A stretch of 64,000 nucleotides of DNA, taken from positions 1-64,000 of the forward strand of contig NZ_AYMU01000037.1 of NCBI RefSeq assembly GCF_000633395.1, read 5' to 3'. Of the stretch, positions 45,147-53,103 are shown piece after piece. The notes beneath the pieces are model-generated. The model ran no database searches, was not told the DNA's origin, and saw nothing but the letters and a program-made list of their open reading frames with translations. The translations under genes were made by a program, and so were the position numbers. Positions within the stretch are counted from its first letter, which is position 1. Each line of letters opens with the position of its first letter. The stretch comes from Pseudomonas sp. PH1b. GTDB lineage: Bacteria > Pseudomonadota > Gammaproteobacteria > Pseudomonadales > Pseudomonadaceae.

Positions 45147-45584
45147 TTATTGCGCCTTTTGCGGTTGTTGCGCCTTCCACTCTTTGAACTGGGCCCATTC
45201 GGCGCGACGTTCTGCTTGTTTCTTGACGATAGTGTCGAACTCTTTCTGCTGCTCTGGCTTGAGCAGGGCGCGGATGTCGGCCTGGGTTTTCTGCTGCTTG
45301 GCGGCCATTTCATCTTTCATGGCTTTCTGGTCGGCCGGCGAGAGTTTCTCCAGGTACTTTTCCACGACCGCCTTGCGATCGTGCATTTGCTCGCCCATCA
45401 GCTTGCCGATCTGCTGACGCTGTTCGCGGCTCAGGTCCAGTTGGCTGAAGGGGCCTTTGCCGCGCATGTGTTCACTGTGGCGAGGGCCGTCCATCGGCCC
45501 CATCGGGCCGTTGCCTTCAGGCATGGCCATGGCCACGGTCGGCAGGGCGGCGGCGAACATCAGAGCGATCAGGGTCTTGCGCAT
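45147..45584 (-). CDS. Spy/CpxP-family periplasmic protein
   Basis: A 145-residue periplasmic protein. A signal peptide (about residues 1-20, ending AMA) is followed by a charged helical region with two LTxxQ-like motifs: LDLSREQRQQIG near 50 and LSPADQKAMKDE near 82. The Spy/CpxP family acts as an ATP-independent chaperone and stress-signal modulator. It probably inhibits the neighbouring kinase as CpxP does, which is inference. A perfect-form CpxR box lies 83 bp upstream. Confidence 0.8.
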   Translation of the reverse strand: MRKTLIALMFAAALPTVAMAMPEGNGPMGPMDGPRHSEHMRGKGPFSQLDLSREQRQQIGKLMGEQMHDRKAVVEKYLEKLSPADQKAMKDEMAAKQQKTQADIRALLKPEQQKEFDTIVKKQAERRAEWAQFKEWKAQQPQKAQ

Positions 45585-45666
45585 GGTGTATCTCCTTGTC
45601 TCGTTCCCGGTGAGTTCCGGATGAGTTCAGGTTACGCAGATCAAGGTCAGCGGCGGTCAGCGGAGG

Positions 45667-45682
45667 GTAAAGCTTGAGTAAA
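45667..45682 (+). promoter_or_regulatory. CpxR-type box
   Basis: GTAAA-GCTTGA-GTAAA fits the CpxR recognition pattern (two direct GTAAA repeats 4-8 nt apart) exactly, with 6-nt spacing. It lies in the 255-bp gap between the response-regulator gene and the Spy-like gene, 83 bp upstream of the latter, so it points to control of the Spy-like gene by this system. Confidence 0.7.
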
Positions 45683-45839
45683 GAGGGCAATCCACTGCAC
45701 TGACAAAACCCGCCGCGCTGATCGTTGACCGGGACGTTGGCTGTGGGGTTCGCAGGTGGGGCCGTGAGGGGGCTGGAGGAGGGGAGCAGGCCTGGCGCCG
45801 CTGGCCGGTTGATGGCGCTGCGGTGCCAGGGCATCGGGA

Positions 45840-46517
45840 TTACAGGCTGTAGTAGTAGCCACGGCTGCGCAGGGCAACGATCCGGGGCCGGCCGTCGGCG
45901 TGCGGGCCAATCTTCTTGCGCAGGTTGCTGACGTGCATGTCCAGGCTGCGGTCATACAGGGTCAACTTGCGGCCCAGGGCAATCTGCGCCAGTTCCTGTT
46001 TGTCCAAGGGTTCGCCGGGCTGCTTGAGCAGGGCTTCCAGCAGGCGGCTCTCGGAAACCGTGAGGCTGATGTCCTGGTCGTCGATGTTGACCACGCCGCG
46101 CACGGGGCTGAAGCACAAATCCCCCAGCTCCATCTGGCTGGAGGCCGCCACCGGATGACTGCGCCGCAGCACGGCCCGCAGGCGGGCGGTGAGTTCGCGA
46201 GGGTCGCAGGGCTTGGCCAGGTAGTCGTCGGCGCCCAGTTCCAGGCCGAGGATCCGGTCCAGGGGCTCGCCCCGGGCCGAGAGCATCAGCACCGGCAGGT
46301 CGGGGTGGTCGTTGCGCAATTGCTTGAGCAGTTCCAGGCCGCTGCCGTCGGGCAGCATCACGTCCAGCACCACGGCCGCCGGCGCGGTCTCGGCCAGGGC
46401 CCGGCGGGCGCTGAGGCCGTCGTGGCAGGACTGTACCTGGAAACCTTCCTGGCCCAGCCAACTGCTCAGGAGCTCGCACAGCTCCTGGTCATCATCAATC
46501 AGTAACAGGTCGCTCAT
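45840..46517 (-). CDS. cpxR: OmpR-family response regulator, CpxR-like
   Basis: A 225-residue regulator. The receiver domain has the acidic pocket DDD (8-10), the phospho-acceptor D52 (VVLDVMLPDGSG) and the conserved Lys in DDYLAKPCDP. The winged-helix DNA-binding domain spans about 130-225 (ISLTVSESRLLEALLKQPGE, then DMHVSNLRKKIG and RGYYYSL). It is 7 bp downstream of the coiled-coil gene and followed after 255 bp by the Spy-like gene and the kinase. The CpxR name follows the P. aeruginosa gene order and the GTAAA box. Confidence 0.75.
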   Translation of the reverse strand: MSDLLLIDDDQELCELLSSWLGQEGFQVQSCHDGLSARRALAETAPAAVVLDVMLPDGSGLELLKQLRNDHPDLPVLMLSARGEPLDRILGLELGADDYLAKPCDPRELTARLRAVLRRSHPVAASSQMELGDLCFSPVRGVVNIDDQDISLTVSESRLLEALLKQPGEPLDKQELAQIALGRKLTLYDRSLDMHVSNLRKKIGPHADGRPRIVALRSRGYYYSL

Positions 46518-46524
46518 GAATCAC

Positions 46525-46935
46525 TCAATTTAGCCATTGTCGACGCTTGCGATGTCCGCCACTGGCAAAGATACCGCAGAGCAGGGCCACCAGGGCCACA
46601 CCGCCACCGGTGACGAACCATTGCTGCTGATCGGTCAGCAGGCGCGGTGCAGGATTGGCCAGGGTCTCCTTGAGCTGCAGCTTGAGGCGCTGGTTCTCCT
46701 GGCGCAAGCGCGCCAGCTGCGGGCTCTCCCGCTCGGCATCGGCATTTTGCAATTGTTTGCTCAATTCATCACGCAGGCGCTCGCTTTCCTTCAAGCGTTG
46801 CTGCAACTCGGTGATCTGGCTGCCGGCGCTCAGTGACAGCGGCGTCGAGTGGCCCGATTCCTGGGTTTCTTCGGCAAGGGCCGGAGCCCCGATCGACAAC
46901 ATGACCAACAGCAGGCACAGCGGACCTTGGCGCAT
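46525..46935 (-). CDS. Coiled-coil membrane protein in the cpx operon
   Basis: A 136-residue protein with a signal peptide (about residues 1-21, ending ALA), a Gln/Glu/Leu-rich coiled coil (about 35-100, ITELQQRLKESERLRDELSK) and one C-terminal membrane helix (about 108-128, FVTGGGVALVALLCGIFASG) before a basic tail. The layout resembles the YgiM/TIGR04211 proteins but lacks their SH3 domain. It is cotranscribed with the response regulator, whose ATG lies 7 bp past its stop. Its role is not known. CAGGAG precedes the ATG. Confidence 0.7.
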   Translation of the reverse strand: MRQGPLCLLLVMLSIGAPALAEETQESGHSTPLSLSAGSQITELQQRLKESERLRDELSKQLQNADAERESPQLARLRQENQRLKLQLKETLANPAPRLLTDQQQWFVTGGGVALVALLCGIFASGGHRKRRQWLN

Positions 46936-47008
46936 CGAAACTCCTGATTCCAATCGAGTGTTGGGCAGGTTGTCGGCCGTCAAACGAGAATAATGAGCGA
47001 TTGAGAAC

Positions 47009-47033
47009 GCGATGAACCGCGAAGGTTCACCGC
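47009..47033 (-). terminator. Weak hairpin after the YciI gene
   Basis: GCGATGAACC (47009-47018) and GGTTCACCGC (47024-47033) pair with a single wobble over a 5-nt loop, a short distance past the YciI stop on the minus strand. No T-run follows. Confidence 0.35.
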
Positions 47034-47045
47034 GCTGCGCAGGGC

Positions 47046-47345
47046 TTAAGGCAGGACTTGCTTGAACGGTTTGACCAGTACGCTGGCGTAGACGCCGGCG
47101 GCCACATAAGGGTCGGCGTCGGCCCAGGCCTGGGCGGCACTCAGAGAGTCGAACTGGGCGACGATCAGGCTGCCGCTGAAACCGGCTGCGCCGGGGTCAT
47201 TGCTGTCCACCGCCGGGTGCGGGCCGGCCAGTACCACGCGACCTTCGGCCTTGAGCTGCTGCAGGCGCTCCAGGTGCGCCGGGCGTGCGGCCAGGCGGTT
47301 TTCCAGGGAGTTGGCGACGTCTGTGGCAATGATTGCGTAAAGCAT
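47046..47345 (-). CDS. YciI-family protein
   Basis: A 99-residue cytoplasmic protein of the YciI family (ferredoxin-like dimer). The active-site-like His and Asp are in RLQQLKAEGRVVLAGPHPAVDS near residues 27-48; the second half DPYVAAGVYASVLVKPF is typical. The start ATG overlaps nothing: the septation gene ends one base before it (TGA-C-ATG), so the pair is translationally coupled. The biochemical role of the family is unclear. Confidence 0.88.
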   Translation of the reverse strand: MLYAIIATDVANSLENRLAARPAHLERLQQLKAEGRVVLAGPHPAVDSNDPGAAGFSGSLIVAQFDSLSAAQAWADADPYVAAGVYASVLVKPFKQVLP

Positions 47346-47346
47346 G

Positions 47347-47943
47347 TCAGTCCTCGGCTTTCGGGGTGGTGGGATCGGTGTCATGCAGGTGGCGCGACAG
47401 GTAGACACCCTGGCCCACCAGGAACAATACGGTCATGCCCAGGCTGCCGAAGACCTTGAAGTCGACCCAGATGCTCTGGAAAGTGAAGGCGACGAACAGG
47501 TTGGCCGCGCCACAGAACAGGAAGAAGGCGATCCAGGCGATGTTCAGGCGCGTCCAAACCGGGTCCGGCAGGGTCAGGGCATGGCCCATGATGCGCTTGA
47601 TCAGCAGGCGGTCACCGATGAAGTGACTGCCGATGAAGGCCAGGGCGAACAGCCAGTTGACCACCGGGGCTTTCCATTTGAGGAAGGTTTCGCTGTGGAA
47701 GGCCAGGGTCAGGCTGCCGAAGACCAGGCAGGCGATCAGGGTCAGCCACTGGCTTTTTTCCAGCTTGCGCTGGGAAAGGAACAGCGCGCCATACACCACC
47801 AGGGAGCTGATGATCAGCACCGCCGTGGCGCTGTAGATGCCGCCCAGAGTGACTTCGTGACCGGCAAGGTCGACGACGCGGGGATCGATTTTGTAGACGA
47901 TGAAAAACAGGAACAGCGGGATGAAGTCGATGAATTGTTTCAC
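47347..47943 (-). CDS. Intracellular septation protein A (YciB)
   Basis: A 198-residue inner-membrane protein with about five membrane helices. The opening KQFIDFIPLFLFFIVYK and the later FIGSHFIGDRLLIKRIMGHA are diagnostic of YciB/IspA septation proteins, which influence the cell envelope and division. The start is a GTG at 47943, with only a weak ribosome site. It is coupled to the YciI gene and divergent from the PHP nuclease gene. Confidence 0.92.
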   Translation of the reverse strand: MKQFIDFIPLFLFFIVYKIDPRVVDLAGHEVTLGGIYSATAVLIISSLVVYGALFLSQRKLEKSQWLTLIACLVFGSLTLAFHSETFLKWKAPVVNWLFALAFIGSHFIGDRLLIKRIMGHALTLPDPVWTRLNIAWIAFFLFCGAANLFVAFTFQSIWVDFKVFGSLGMTVLFLVGQGVYLSRHLHDTDPTTPKAED

Positions 47944-48030
47944 AGTGGCAGCCAGAAGCAGGATGTGGCGGCATAATAACAAACATCCTAGGTAGCGAAA
48001 GCGCCAGCTGACTTGAGGTTTTAACGTCCC

Positions 48031-48891
48031 GTGAATGTTGATTTGCACTGCCATAGCACGGCCTCCGACGGCGCCCTGGCGCCCGCGGTACTGGTTGCGC
48101 GTGCGTTCGAGAAAGGCGTGCGAGTCCTGGCCCTGACCGATCACGACACCCTCGAAGGCCTGGACGAGGCCCGCCAGGCGGCGCAGCAGTTGGGCATGCA
48201 GCTGGTCAATGGCGTCGAACTGTCCTGCACCTGGGGTGGCGCGACCATCCATGTCCTGGGTTATGGGTTCGACACCAACGCCCCGGCCCTGGTGGAGGCA
48301 ATCGCCAAATTGCACGACGGACGCTGGCTGCGCTCCGAGGAAATCAGCCGCAAGCTGGCCCTCAAGGGCATGCCGGGGGCGCTGGAGGGCGCCCGGGCCA
48401 TCCAGCAGGAGCTGGGGGACAGCGGCAACGCGCCGGCACGCCCGCACTTTGCCGACTACCTGGTACGTGCCGGGTTCGTGAAGGACCGTGCCGAGGCTTT
48501 TCGCAAGTGGCTGGGGGCCGGCAAGCTCGGAGACGTGAAGCAGCATTGGCCGACCCTGGAAGAAACCGTCGGTACCTTGCGTGCTGCCGGTGCCTGGGTC
48601 AGCCTGGCCCACCCCTGGCATTATGATTTCACCCGCAGCAAGCGCCGCCGCCTGATTGCCGACTATATTCAAGCCGGTGGCCACGCCATCGAGGTGGTCA
48701 ATGGCCATCAGCCTGCGGAGCAAGTGGGCAGCCTGGCTATTCTTGCTCGTGAATTCGGACTGCTGGTCAGCGCCGGCAGTGACTTTCATGGCCCAGGAGG
48801 CTGGTCCGAGATCGGCGAGTACCGCCCGGTGCCGGAGGACCTGCCGCCGCTATGGTGTCGGTTCAAACATGACCCAATTATTGCCGCCTGA
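48031..48891 (+). CDS. PHP-domain 5'-3' exonuclease (Rnm/YciV-like)
   Basis: A 286-residue metal-dependent phosphoesterase. The PHP motifs are DLHCHSTASDG (residues 4-14), LTDHDTLEG (36-44), HVLGYG and the late GSDFHG. E. coli YciV (Rnm/RNase AM) is a 5'-3' exonuclease that trims 5S, 16S and 23S rRNA ends and has the same arrangement, so the same role is likely. The start is a GTG at 48031, with TGAGG some distance upstream. It is divergent from yciB, and the next gene begins 14 bp after its stop. Confidence 0.85.
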   Translation: MNVDLHCHSTASDGALAPAVLVARAFEKGVRVLALTDHDTLEGLDEARQAAQQLGMQLVNGVELSCTWGGATIHVLGYGFDTNAPALVEAIAKLHDGRWLRSEEISRKLALKGMPGALEGARAIQQELGDSGNAPARPHFADYLVRAGFVKDRAEAFRKWLGAGKLGDVKQHWPTLEETVGTLRAAGAWVSLAHPWHYDFTRSKRRRLIADYIQAGGHAIEVVNGHQPAEQVGSLAILAREFGLLVSAGSDFHGPGGWSEIGEYRPVPEDLPPLWCRFKHDPIIAA

Positions 48892-48904
48892 ACAGGTAGA
48901 GACA

Positions 48905-49534
48905 GTGAGTCAATTTTTCCAGATCCACCCGGAAAACCCACAGCCACGCCTGATCAAACAGGCCGTCGAGATCATTCGCGGCGGTGGCGTGGTGATTTAT
49001 CCCACGGACTCCTCCTACGCGGTCGGCTGCCAGATGGGCGACAAGGGGGCGATCGAGCGCGTGCGGCGTTTGCGCCAGCTGGATGACAAGCACAACTTTG
49101 CGCTGATCTGCAGCGACCTGTCGCAGTTGGGCCTGTTCGCCAAGATCGACACCGGCACCTTCCGCCTGCTCAAGGCCCATGTACCTGGGCCCTACACCTT
49201 CATTCTCAACGCCACCCGCGAAGTGCCGCGCCTGCTGCTGCACCCCAAGCGCCGCACCATCGGCCTGCGGGTGCCGAGCAACCCCATTGCCCTGGCGCTG
49301 CTGGCCGAGCTGGGGGAGCCGATGATGAGCGTCAGCCTGATCATGCCCGGCGACACCGAAGCGTTGAGCGACCCTTATGAAATGCGCCAGTTGCTCGAGC
49401 ATCAGGTGGACCTGATCATCGACGGCGGTTTCGGCAGTACCGAGTCGTCCACGGTGATCAGCCTGGCCGATGGCGAGCCCGAGCTGATCCGCGCCGGTTG
49501 CGGCGATCCGGCACCCTTCATGGCCGAAGCCTAG
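48905..49534 (+). CDS. YciO-type L-threonylcarbamoyladenylate synthase family protein
   Basis: A 209-residue protein of the Sua5/YciO/YrdC family. SQFFQIHPENPQPRLIKQAV, then GGGVVIYPTDSSYAVGC and KRRTIGLRVPSNPIA, match YciO closely. The family makes threonylcarbamoyl-AMP for the t6A modification of tRNA; YciO itself is a weaker paralogue of TsaC. The GTG at 48905 is favoured by AGGTAGAG and by the YciO N terminus; an ATG at 48869 would add 12 residues and overlap the upstream gene. It leads directly into scpA. Confidence 0.85.
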   Translation: MSQFFQIHPENPQPRLIKQAVEIIRGGGVVIYPTDSSYAVGCQMGDKGAIERVRRLRQLDDKHNFALICSDLSQLGLFAKIDTGTFRLLKAHVPGPYTFILNATREVPRLLLHPKRRTIGLRVPSNPIALALLAELGEPMMSVSLIMPGDTEALSDPYEMRQLLEHQVDLIIDGGFGSTESSTVISLADGEPELIRAGCGDPAPFMAEA

Positions 49535-50353
49535 ATGTCCGCAGTGGAAACCGTCGACGAGCAGGCCGGCGCCCAGCAGGAGCTGCCCTTCGCCATGGTC
49601 TATGGCCAGGCGGTCATGGAAATGCCCCTGGACCTGTACATCCCGCCCGATGCCCTGGAAGTCTTCCTCGAAGCCTTCGAGGGCCCGCTGGACCTGCTGC
49701 TGTACCTGATCCGCAAGCAGAACATCAATATCCTCGACATTCCGGTGGCGGAAATCACCCGCCAGTACATGGGCTATGTCGAACTGATGCAGTCGGTGCG
49801 CCTGGAACTGGCCGCCGAGTACCTGGTGATGGCGGCCATGCTCGCCGAGATCAAGTCGCGGATGCTCCTGCCGCGCTCCGCCGAGGTCGAGGAAGAAGAG
49901 GATGATCCGCGGGCCGAATTGATCCGCCGCCTGCAGGAGTACGAGCGCTTCAAGGCCGCTGCCGAAGGCATCGACGGCCTGAGCCGGGTTGGCCGCGACG
50001 TGCTGGTGCCCAAGCTCGACGCTCCGCAGGCCCAGGTGCGCAAGCTGCTGCCGGATGTGGCTCTGGAAGAGCTGCTGATGTCCATGGCCGAAGTGCTGCG
50101 CCGTGGCGACATGTTCGAAAGCCATCAGGTCAGCCGCGAGGCGTTGTCGACCCGTGAGCGCATGAGCGATGTGCTGGAGCGGCTCAAAGGCGGCGGCTTC
50201 GTGCCCTTTGTCGAGCTGTTCACCGCCGAGGAAGGGCGCCTGGGGGTGGTGGTGACCTTCATGGCGATCCTCGAACTGGTCAAGGAATCCCTGGTCGAGC
50301 TGGTGCAGAATGAGCCCTTTGCGGCCATCCACGTACGGGCGCGAGCCGAATAA
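49535..50353 (+). CDS. scpA: Segregation and condensation protein ScpA
   Basis: A 272-residue kleisin subunit of the SMC-ScpAB condensin that organises chromosomes. The N-terminal SMC-binding region contains FEGPLDLLLYLIRKQNINIL (about residues 49-68) and the C-terminal winged helix is near 210-270 (FVELFTAEEGRLGVVVTFMA). The ATG directly abuts the TAG of the upstream gene, so coupled translation is expected; the first 25 residues are variable and the true start could be a little further in. scpB follows at 12 bp. smc is not nearby. Confidence 0.93.
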   Translation: MSAVETVDEQAGAQQELPFAMVYGQAVMEMPLDLYIPPDALEVFLEAFEGPLDLLLYLIRKQNINILDIPVAEITRQYMGYVELMQSVRLELAAEYLVMAAMLAEIKSRMLLPRSAEVEEEEDDPRAELIRRLQEYERFKAAAEGIDGLSRVGRDVLVPKLDAPQAQVRKLLPDVALEELLMSMAEVLRRGDMFESHQVSREALSTRERMSDVLERLKGGGFVPFVELFTAEEGRLGVVVTFMAILELVKESLVELVQNEPFAAIHVRARAE

Positions 50354-50365
50354 CGAGCTTAAATC

Positions 50366-51421
50366 ATGAATCTGAATGAACCCCGCGAGCTGGCGTCCCT
50401 GCTCGAAGCCTTTCTGTTGGCCTCGGGAAAACCCCAGTCCCTGGAGCGCCTGTTCGAGCTCTTCGAGGAAGCCGAGCGGCCGGACCCGGCGGTCTTCAAG
50501 AAGGCCCTGACACTGCTGGGCAAGTCCTGCGAGGGGCGCGCTTTCGAGCTCAAGGAAGTCGCTTCCGGCTATCGCCTGCAGATCCGCGAGAAGTTTGCCC
50601 CCTGGGTGGGCCGGCTGTGGGAGGAGCGTCCCCAGCGCTATTCCCGTGCCATGCTGGAAACCATGGCCCTGATCGCCTACCGCCAGCCCATCACCCGCGG
50701 CGAGATCGAGGACGTGCGCGGCGTTGCGGTCAACAGCAACATCGTCAAGACCTTGCTCGAGCGCGAGTGGATTCGCGTGGTGGGCTACCGTGACGTGCCG
50801 GGCAAGCCGGCGATGTTCGCGACCACCAAGGCTTTTCTCGATCACTTCAACCTGAAGAACCTCGACGACTTGCCGCCCCTGGCCGAGCTGCGGGAGATCG
50901 AGGCCGAGCCGGTGCTGGAGTTCGACGATGCGCCGGTGCCCGAGCACCTGCAGCAACTGGCCGATGCCAGCGCCGAGCCGGAGGAGCCCAAGGAGGAAAC
51001 CAGCTTCCACACCCTGTTGCTGGAGCTGGATTCGATGGAGGAGGGGATCAAGACCGACTTCGACGACCTGCACCGCGAGGGCGCGCCGGACCTGCCGCAT
51101 GATCTGGGCGCCGAGGCGCAGCCTCAGGCGGTGGCCGGCGATGACCTGGCCGCACCTCTGGCATCGCTGGAGGATCAGTACGAGACAGGCGAATGGCCCG
51201 AAGGCGATCCGGGCGAGCAGACCAGCCCCCCGGTAGAACCTGGGGACGAGCCGTCGGTCGAAGCGCAAGAGGATGTGCTCGGCGTGGCCGAGGCCCGGGC
51301 CAGGTTGCTGGCCGCAGTGGCTGCACTGGAGCCGCCGGCACCCGAGTTGAGCGAAGAAGAGGCTGAAGCCCTGGCCTTGGCCGAGGCGATCGAAAACGAA
51401 CGCCGCCTGCTGGACGACTGA
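50366..51421 (+). CDS. scpB: Segregation and condensation protein ScpB
   Basis: A 351-residue condensin subunit that pairs with ScpA. Two winged helices are seen at about 1-85 (LASLLEAFLLASGKPQSLER) and 90-175 (MLETMALIAYRQPITRGEIE). Typical ScpB is about 180-200 residues. Here a long acidic, Pro/Glu/Ala-rich C-terminal tail (about 185-351) follows, as in other pseudomonads, probably disordered. It lies 12 bp after scpA. Confidence 0.92.
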   Translation: MNLNEPRELASLLEAFLLASGKPQSLERLFELFEEAERPDPAVFKKALTLLGKSCEGRAFELKEVASGYRLQIREKFAPWVGRLWEERPQRYSRAMLETMALIAYRQPITRGEIEDVRGVAVNSNIVKTLLEREWIRVVGYRDVPGKPAMFATTKAFLDHFNLKNLDDLPPLAELREIEAEPVLEFDDAPVPEHLQQLADASAEPEEPKEETSFHTLLLELDSMEEGIKTDFDDLHREGAPDLPHDLGAEAQPQAVAGDDLAAPLASLEDQYETGEWPEGDPGEQTSPPVEPGDEPSVEAQEDVLGVAEARARLLAAVAALEPPAPELSEEEAEALALAEAIENERRLLDD

Positions 51422-51501
51422 CCCCGCCGGGACGCTGCTGGTGCGGGGTTGAGCGGGTGGCCTGTGCTGTAGCGGCGTCCGGATCGTTAGCGAGGTGAGC
51501 G

Positions 51502-51693
51502 ATGAGTTTCAGCAAGGATCCCTGTATCAGCGTCTGCAAGTTCAGCGATGACATCTGCATCGGCTGCGGCCGCAGCAAGCGCGAGATCAAGGCCTGGAAG
51601 AAACTCGACAAGGCCGAGCGCCGCCAGGTACTGGCCGAAGCCGCGATGCGCCTGCTGCAGTTACGCGCCACCGGCCGGCGGAAAAAACCGTGA
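51502..51693 (+). CDS. DUF1289 family protein
   Basis: A 63-residue basic protein with the DUF1289 Cys pattern: CISVCKFSDDICIGCGRS (residues 8-25), four Cys that probably bind zinc or a cluster. The basic tail (RRQVLAEAAMRLLQLR and RRKKP) suggests nucleic-acid contact, which is inference. It lies between scpB and rluB on the same strand, 80 bp past scpB. Confidence 0.88.
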   Translation: MSFSKDPCISVCKFSDDICIGCGRSKREIKAWKKLDKAERRQVLAEAAMRLLQLRATGRRKKP

Positions 51694-51837
51694 GCGGCGA
51701 CTTATCAACTAGTCTGTAATGCGCAACCGCCGCCATGAGCGTATGATTCGCGACCCTTTGGCGATCCCTTCGCCACAGAACCTGTTTTCTACCCTTCAGG
51801 CTGCTCGGCCTGAAGCGACACACCGGGAGGTGCCCAG

Positions 51838-53028
51838 ATGAGCGATACCGATCAGAACGACCAGGAAATCCGTCCAGCCGGCGAGAAACTGCAGAAAGTC
51901 CTCGCCCGTATCGGCGTGGGCTCGCGCCGCGACGTGGAATCCTGGATCAGCCAGGGCCGGATCAAGGTCAACGGCAAAGAGGCCACCCTGGGCCTGCGCG
52001 TCGACCTGCATGACGCCATTTCCATCGATGGCAAGGTGATCAAGCGTGAAGAGGCCGCCGAATCGGTGCGCCGAGTGATCATGTACAACAAGCCCGACGG
52101 CGAGATCTGCACTCGTGACGACCCGGAAGGCCGTCCGACCGTGTTCGACAAGCTGCCGCGCCCGAAGGAAGGCCGCTGGATCAATATCGGCCGCCTGGAC
52201 ATCAATACCACCGGCTTGCTGATGTTCACCACCGACGGTGAGTTGGCCAACCGCCTGATGCACCCGTCCTATGAAATGGACCGCGAGTACGCGGTGCGCG
52301 TACGTGGCGAAGTCGACGACGAGATGATCGAGCGCCTCAAGGCCGGCGTCATGCTCGAAGACGGCCCGGCCAAGTTCACCGACATCAAGCAGGCGCCCGG
52401 TGGCGAAGGTTTCAACCACTGGTATCACTGCGTGGTGATGGAAGGTCGCAACCGTGAAGTACGTCGCTTGTGGGAATCCCAGGGCCTGGTGGTCAGCCGC
52501 CTGAAGCGTGTGCGTTTCGGTCCGGTGTTCCTCAACTCCGACCTGCCCATGGGCCGCTGGCGTGAAATGAGCCAGTACGAAGTCGACATCCTCAGTGCCG
52601 AGGTGGGCCTGACTCCAGTGGCGCTGCCGCAGCTCAACGCCAAGTCCAAGGACAAGCTGGAGCGCATGCAGCGCAAATCCTCGCGTCCGGTGGGCAAGAG
52701 CGAACGCGTGCGTACCTTGCGCCCGGCCAACGCTGCACCGGCTTCGCCCCGTGCCTCCCGCGAGCCGCAGATCGAAGGCGAGCGCCCAGGGCGCAAGCCG
52801 GCGGCCCGCCAGGATGGCGAGCGCGCGCCGCGTGCTCCGCGTCCGGCAACCGGTCGTGGTACCCCGGTGGCCGAGCGTCCGGTGGACAGCAAGCGTCCGG
52901 CCAAACCGGCGCCGAAGTCCAAGCGCCCAAGCCTGGTGCTGGACAAGGACGCGCCGTCTGGCAAGCGCCGTGGCGCGCCGGCCGGTACTGGCCAGCGTCC
53001 AGGCTTTGGTCGTCGCAAGCCGGAATAA
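51838..53028 (+). CDS. rluB: 23S rRNA pseudouridine-2605 synthase RluB
   Basis: A 396-residue enzyme that isomerises U2605 of 23S rRNA. The N-terminal S4 domain is at 15-60 (KLQKVLARIGVGSRRDVESW) and the catalytic aspartate is D121 in INIGRLDINTTGLL. The KVRFGPV and LPMGRWREM stretches belong to the RsuA/RluB family. A basic, Pro/Arg/Lys-rich tail of about 130 residues (from about 260) is longer than the E. coli form, which also has a basic tail. An inverted-repeat terminator follows. Confidence 0.93.
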   Translation: MSDTDQNDQEIRPAGEKLQKVLARIGVGSRRDVESWISQGRIKVNGKEATLGLRVDLHDAISIDGKVIKREEAAESVRRVIMYNKPDGEICTRDDPEGRPTVFDKLPRPKEGRWINIGRLDINTTGLLMFTTDGELANRLMHPSYEMDREYAVRVRGEVDDEMIERLKAGVMLEDGPAKFTDIKQAPGGEGFNHWYHCVVMEGRNREVRRLWESQGLVVSRLKRVRFGPVFLNSDLPMGRWREMSQYEVDILSAEVGLTPVALPQLNAKSKDKLERMQRKSSRPVGKSERVRTLRPANAAPASPRASREPQIEGERPGRKPAARQDGERAPRAPRPATGRGTPVAERPVDSKRPAKPAPKSKRPSLVLDKDAPSGKRRGAPAGTGQRPGFGRRKPE

Positions 53029-53048
53029 TCCCCGGCCCGCACACCAGA

Positions 53049-53078
53049 ACGCCAACCTCAGGGTTGGCGTTTTTTTTT
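53049..53078 (+). terminator. Intrinsic terminator after rluB
   Basis: ACGCCAACC and GGTTGGCGT form a perfect 9-bp stem with a TCAG loop followed by eight or more T residues. It ends the rluB transcript; the M29-like gene on the other strand ends 26 bp away. Confidence 0.95.
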
Positions 53079-53103
53079 GCCTTGCCGCACCCGCTCGTTG
53101 TGC

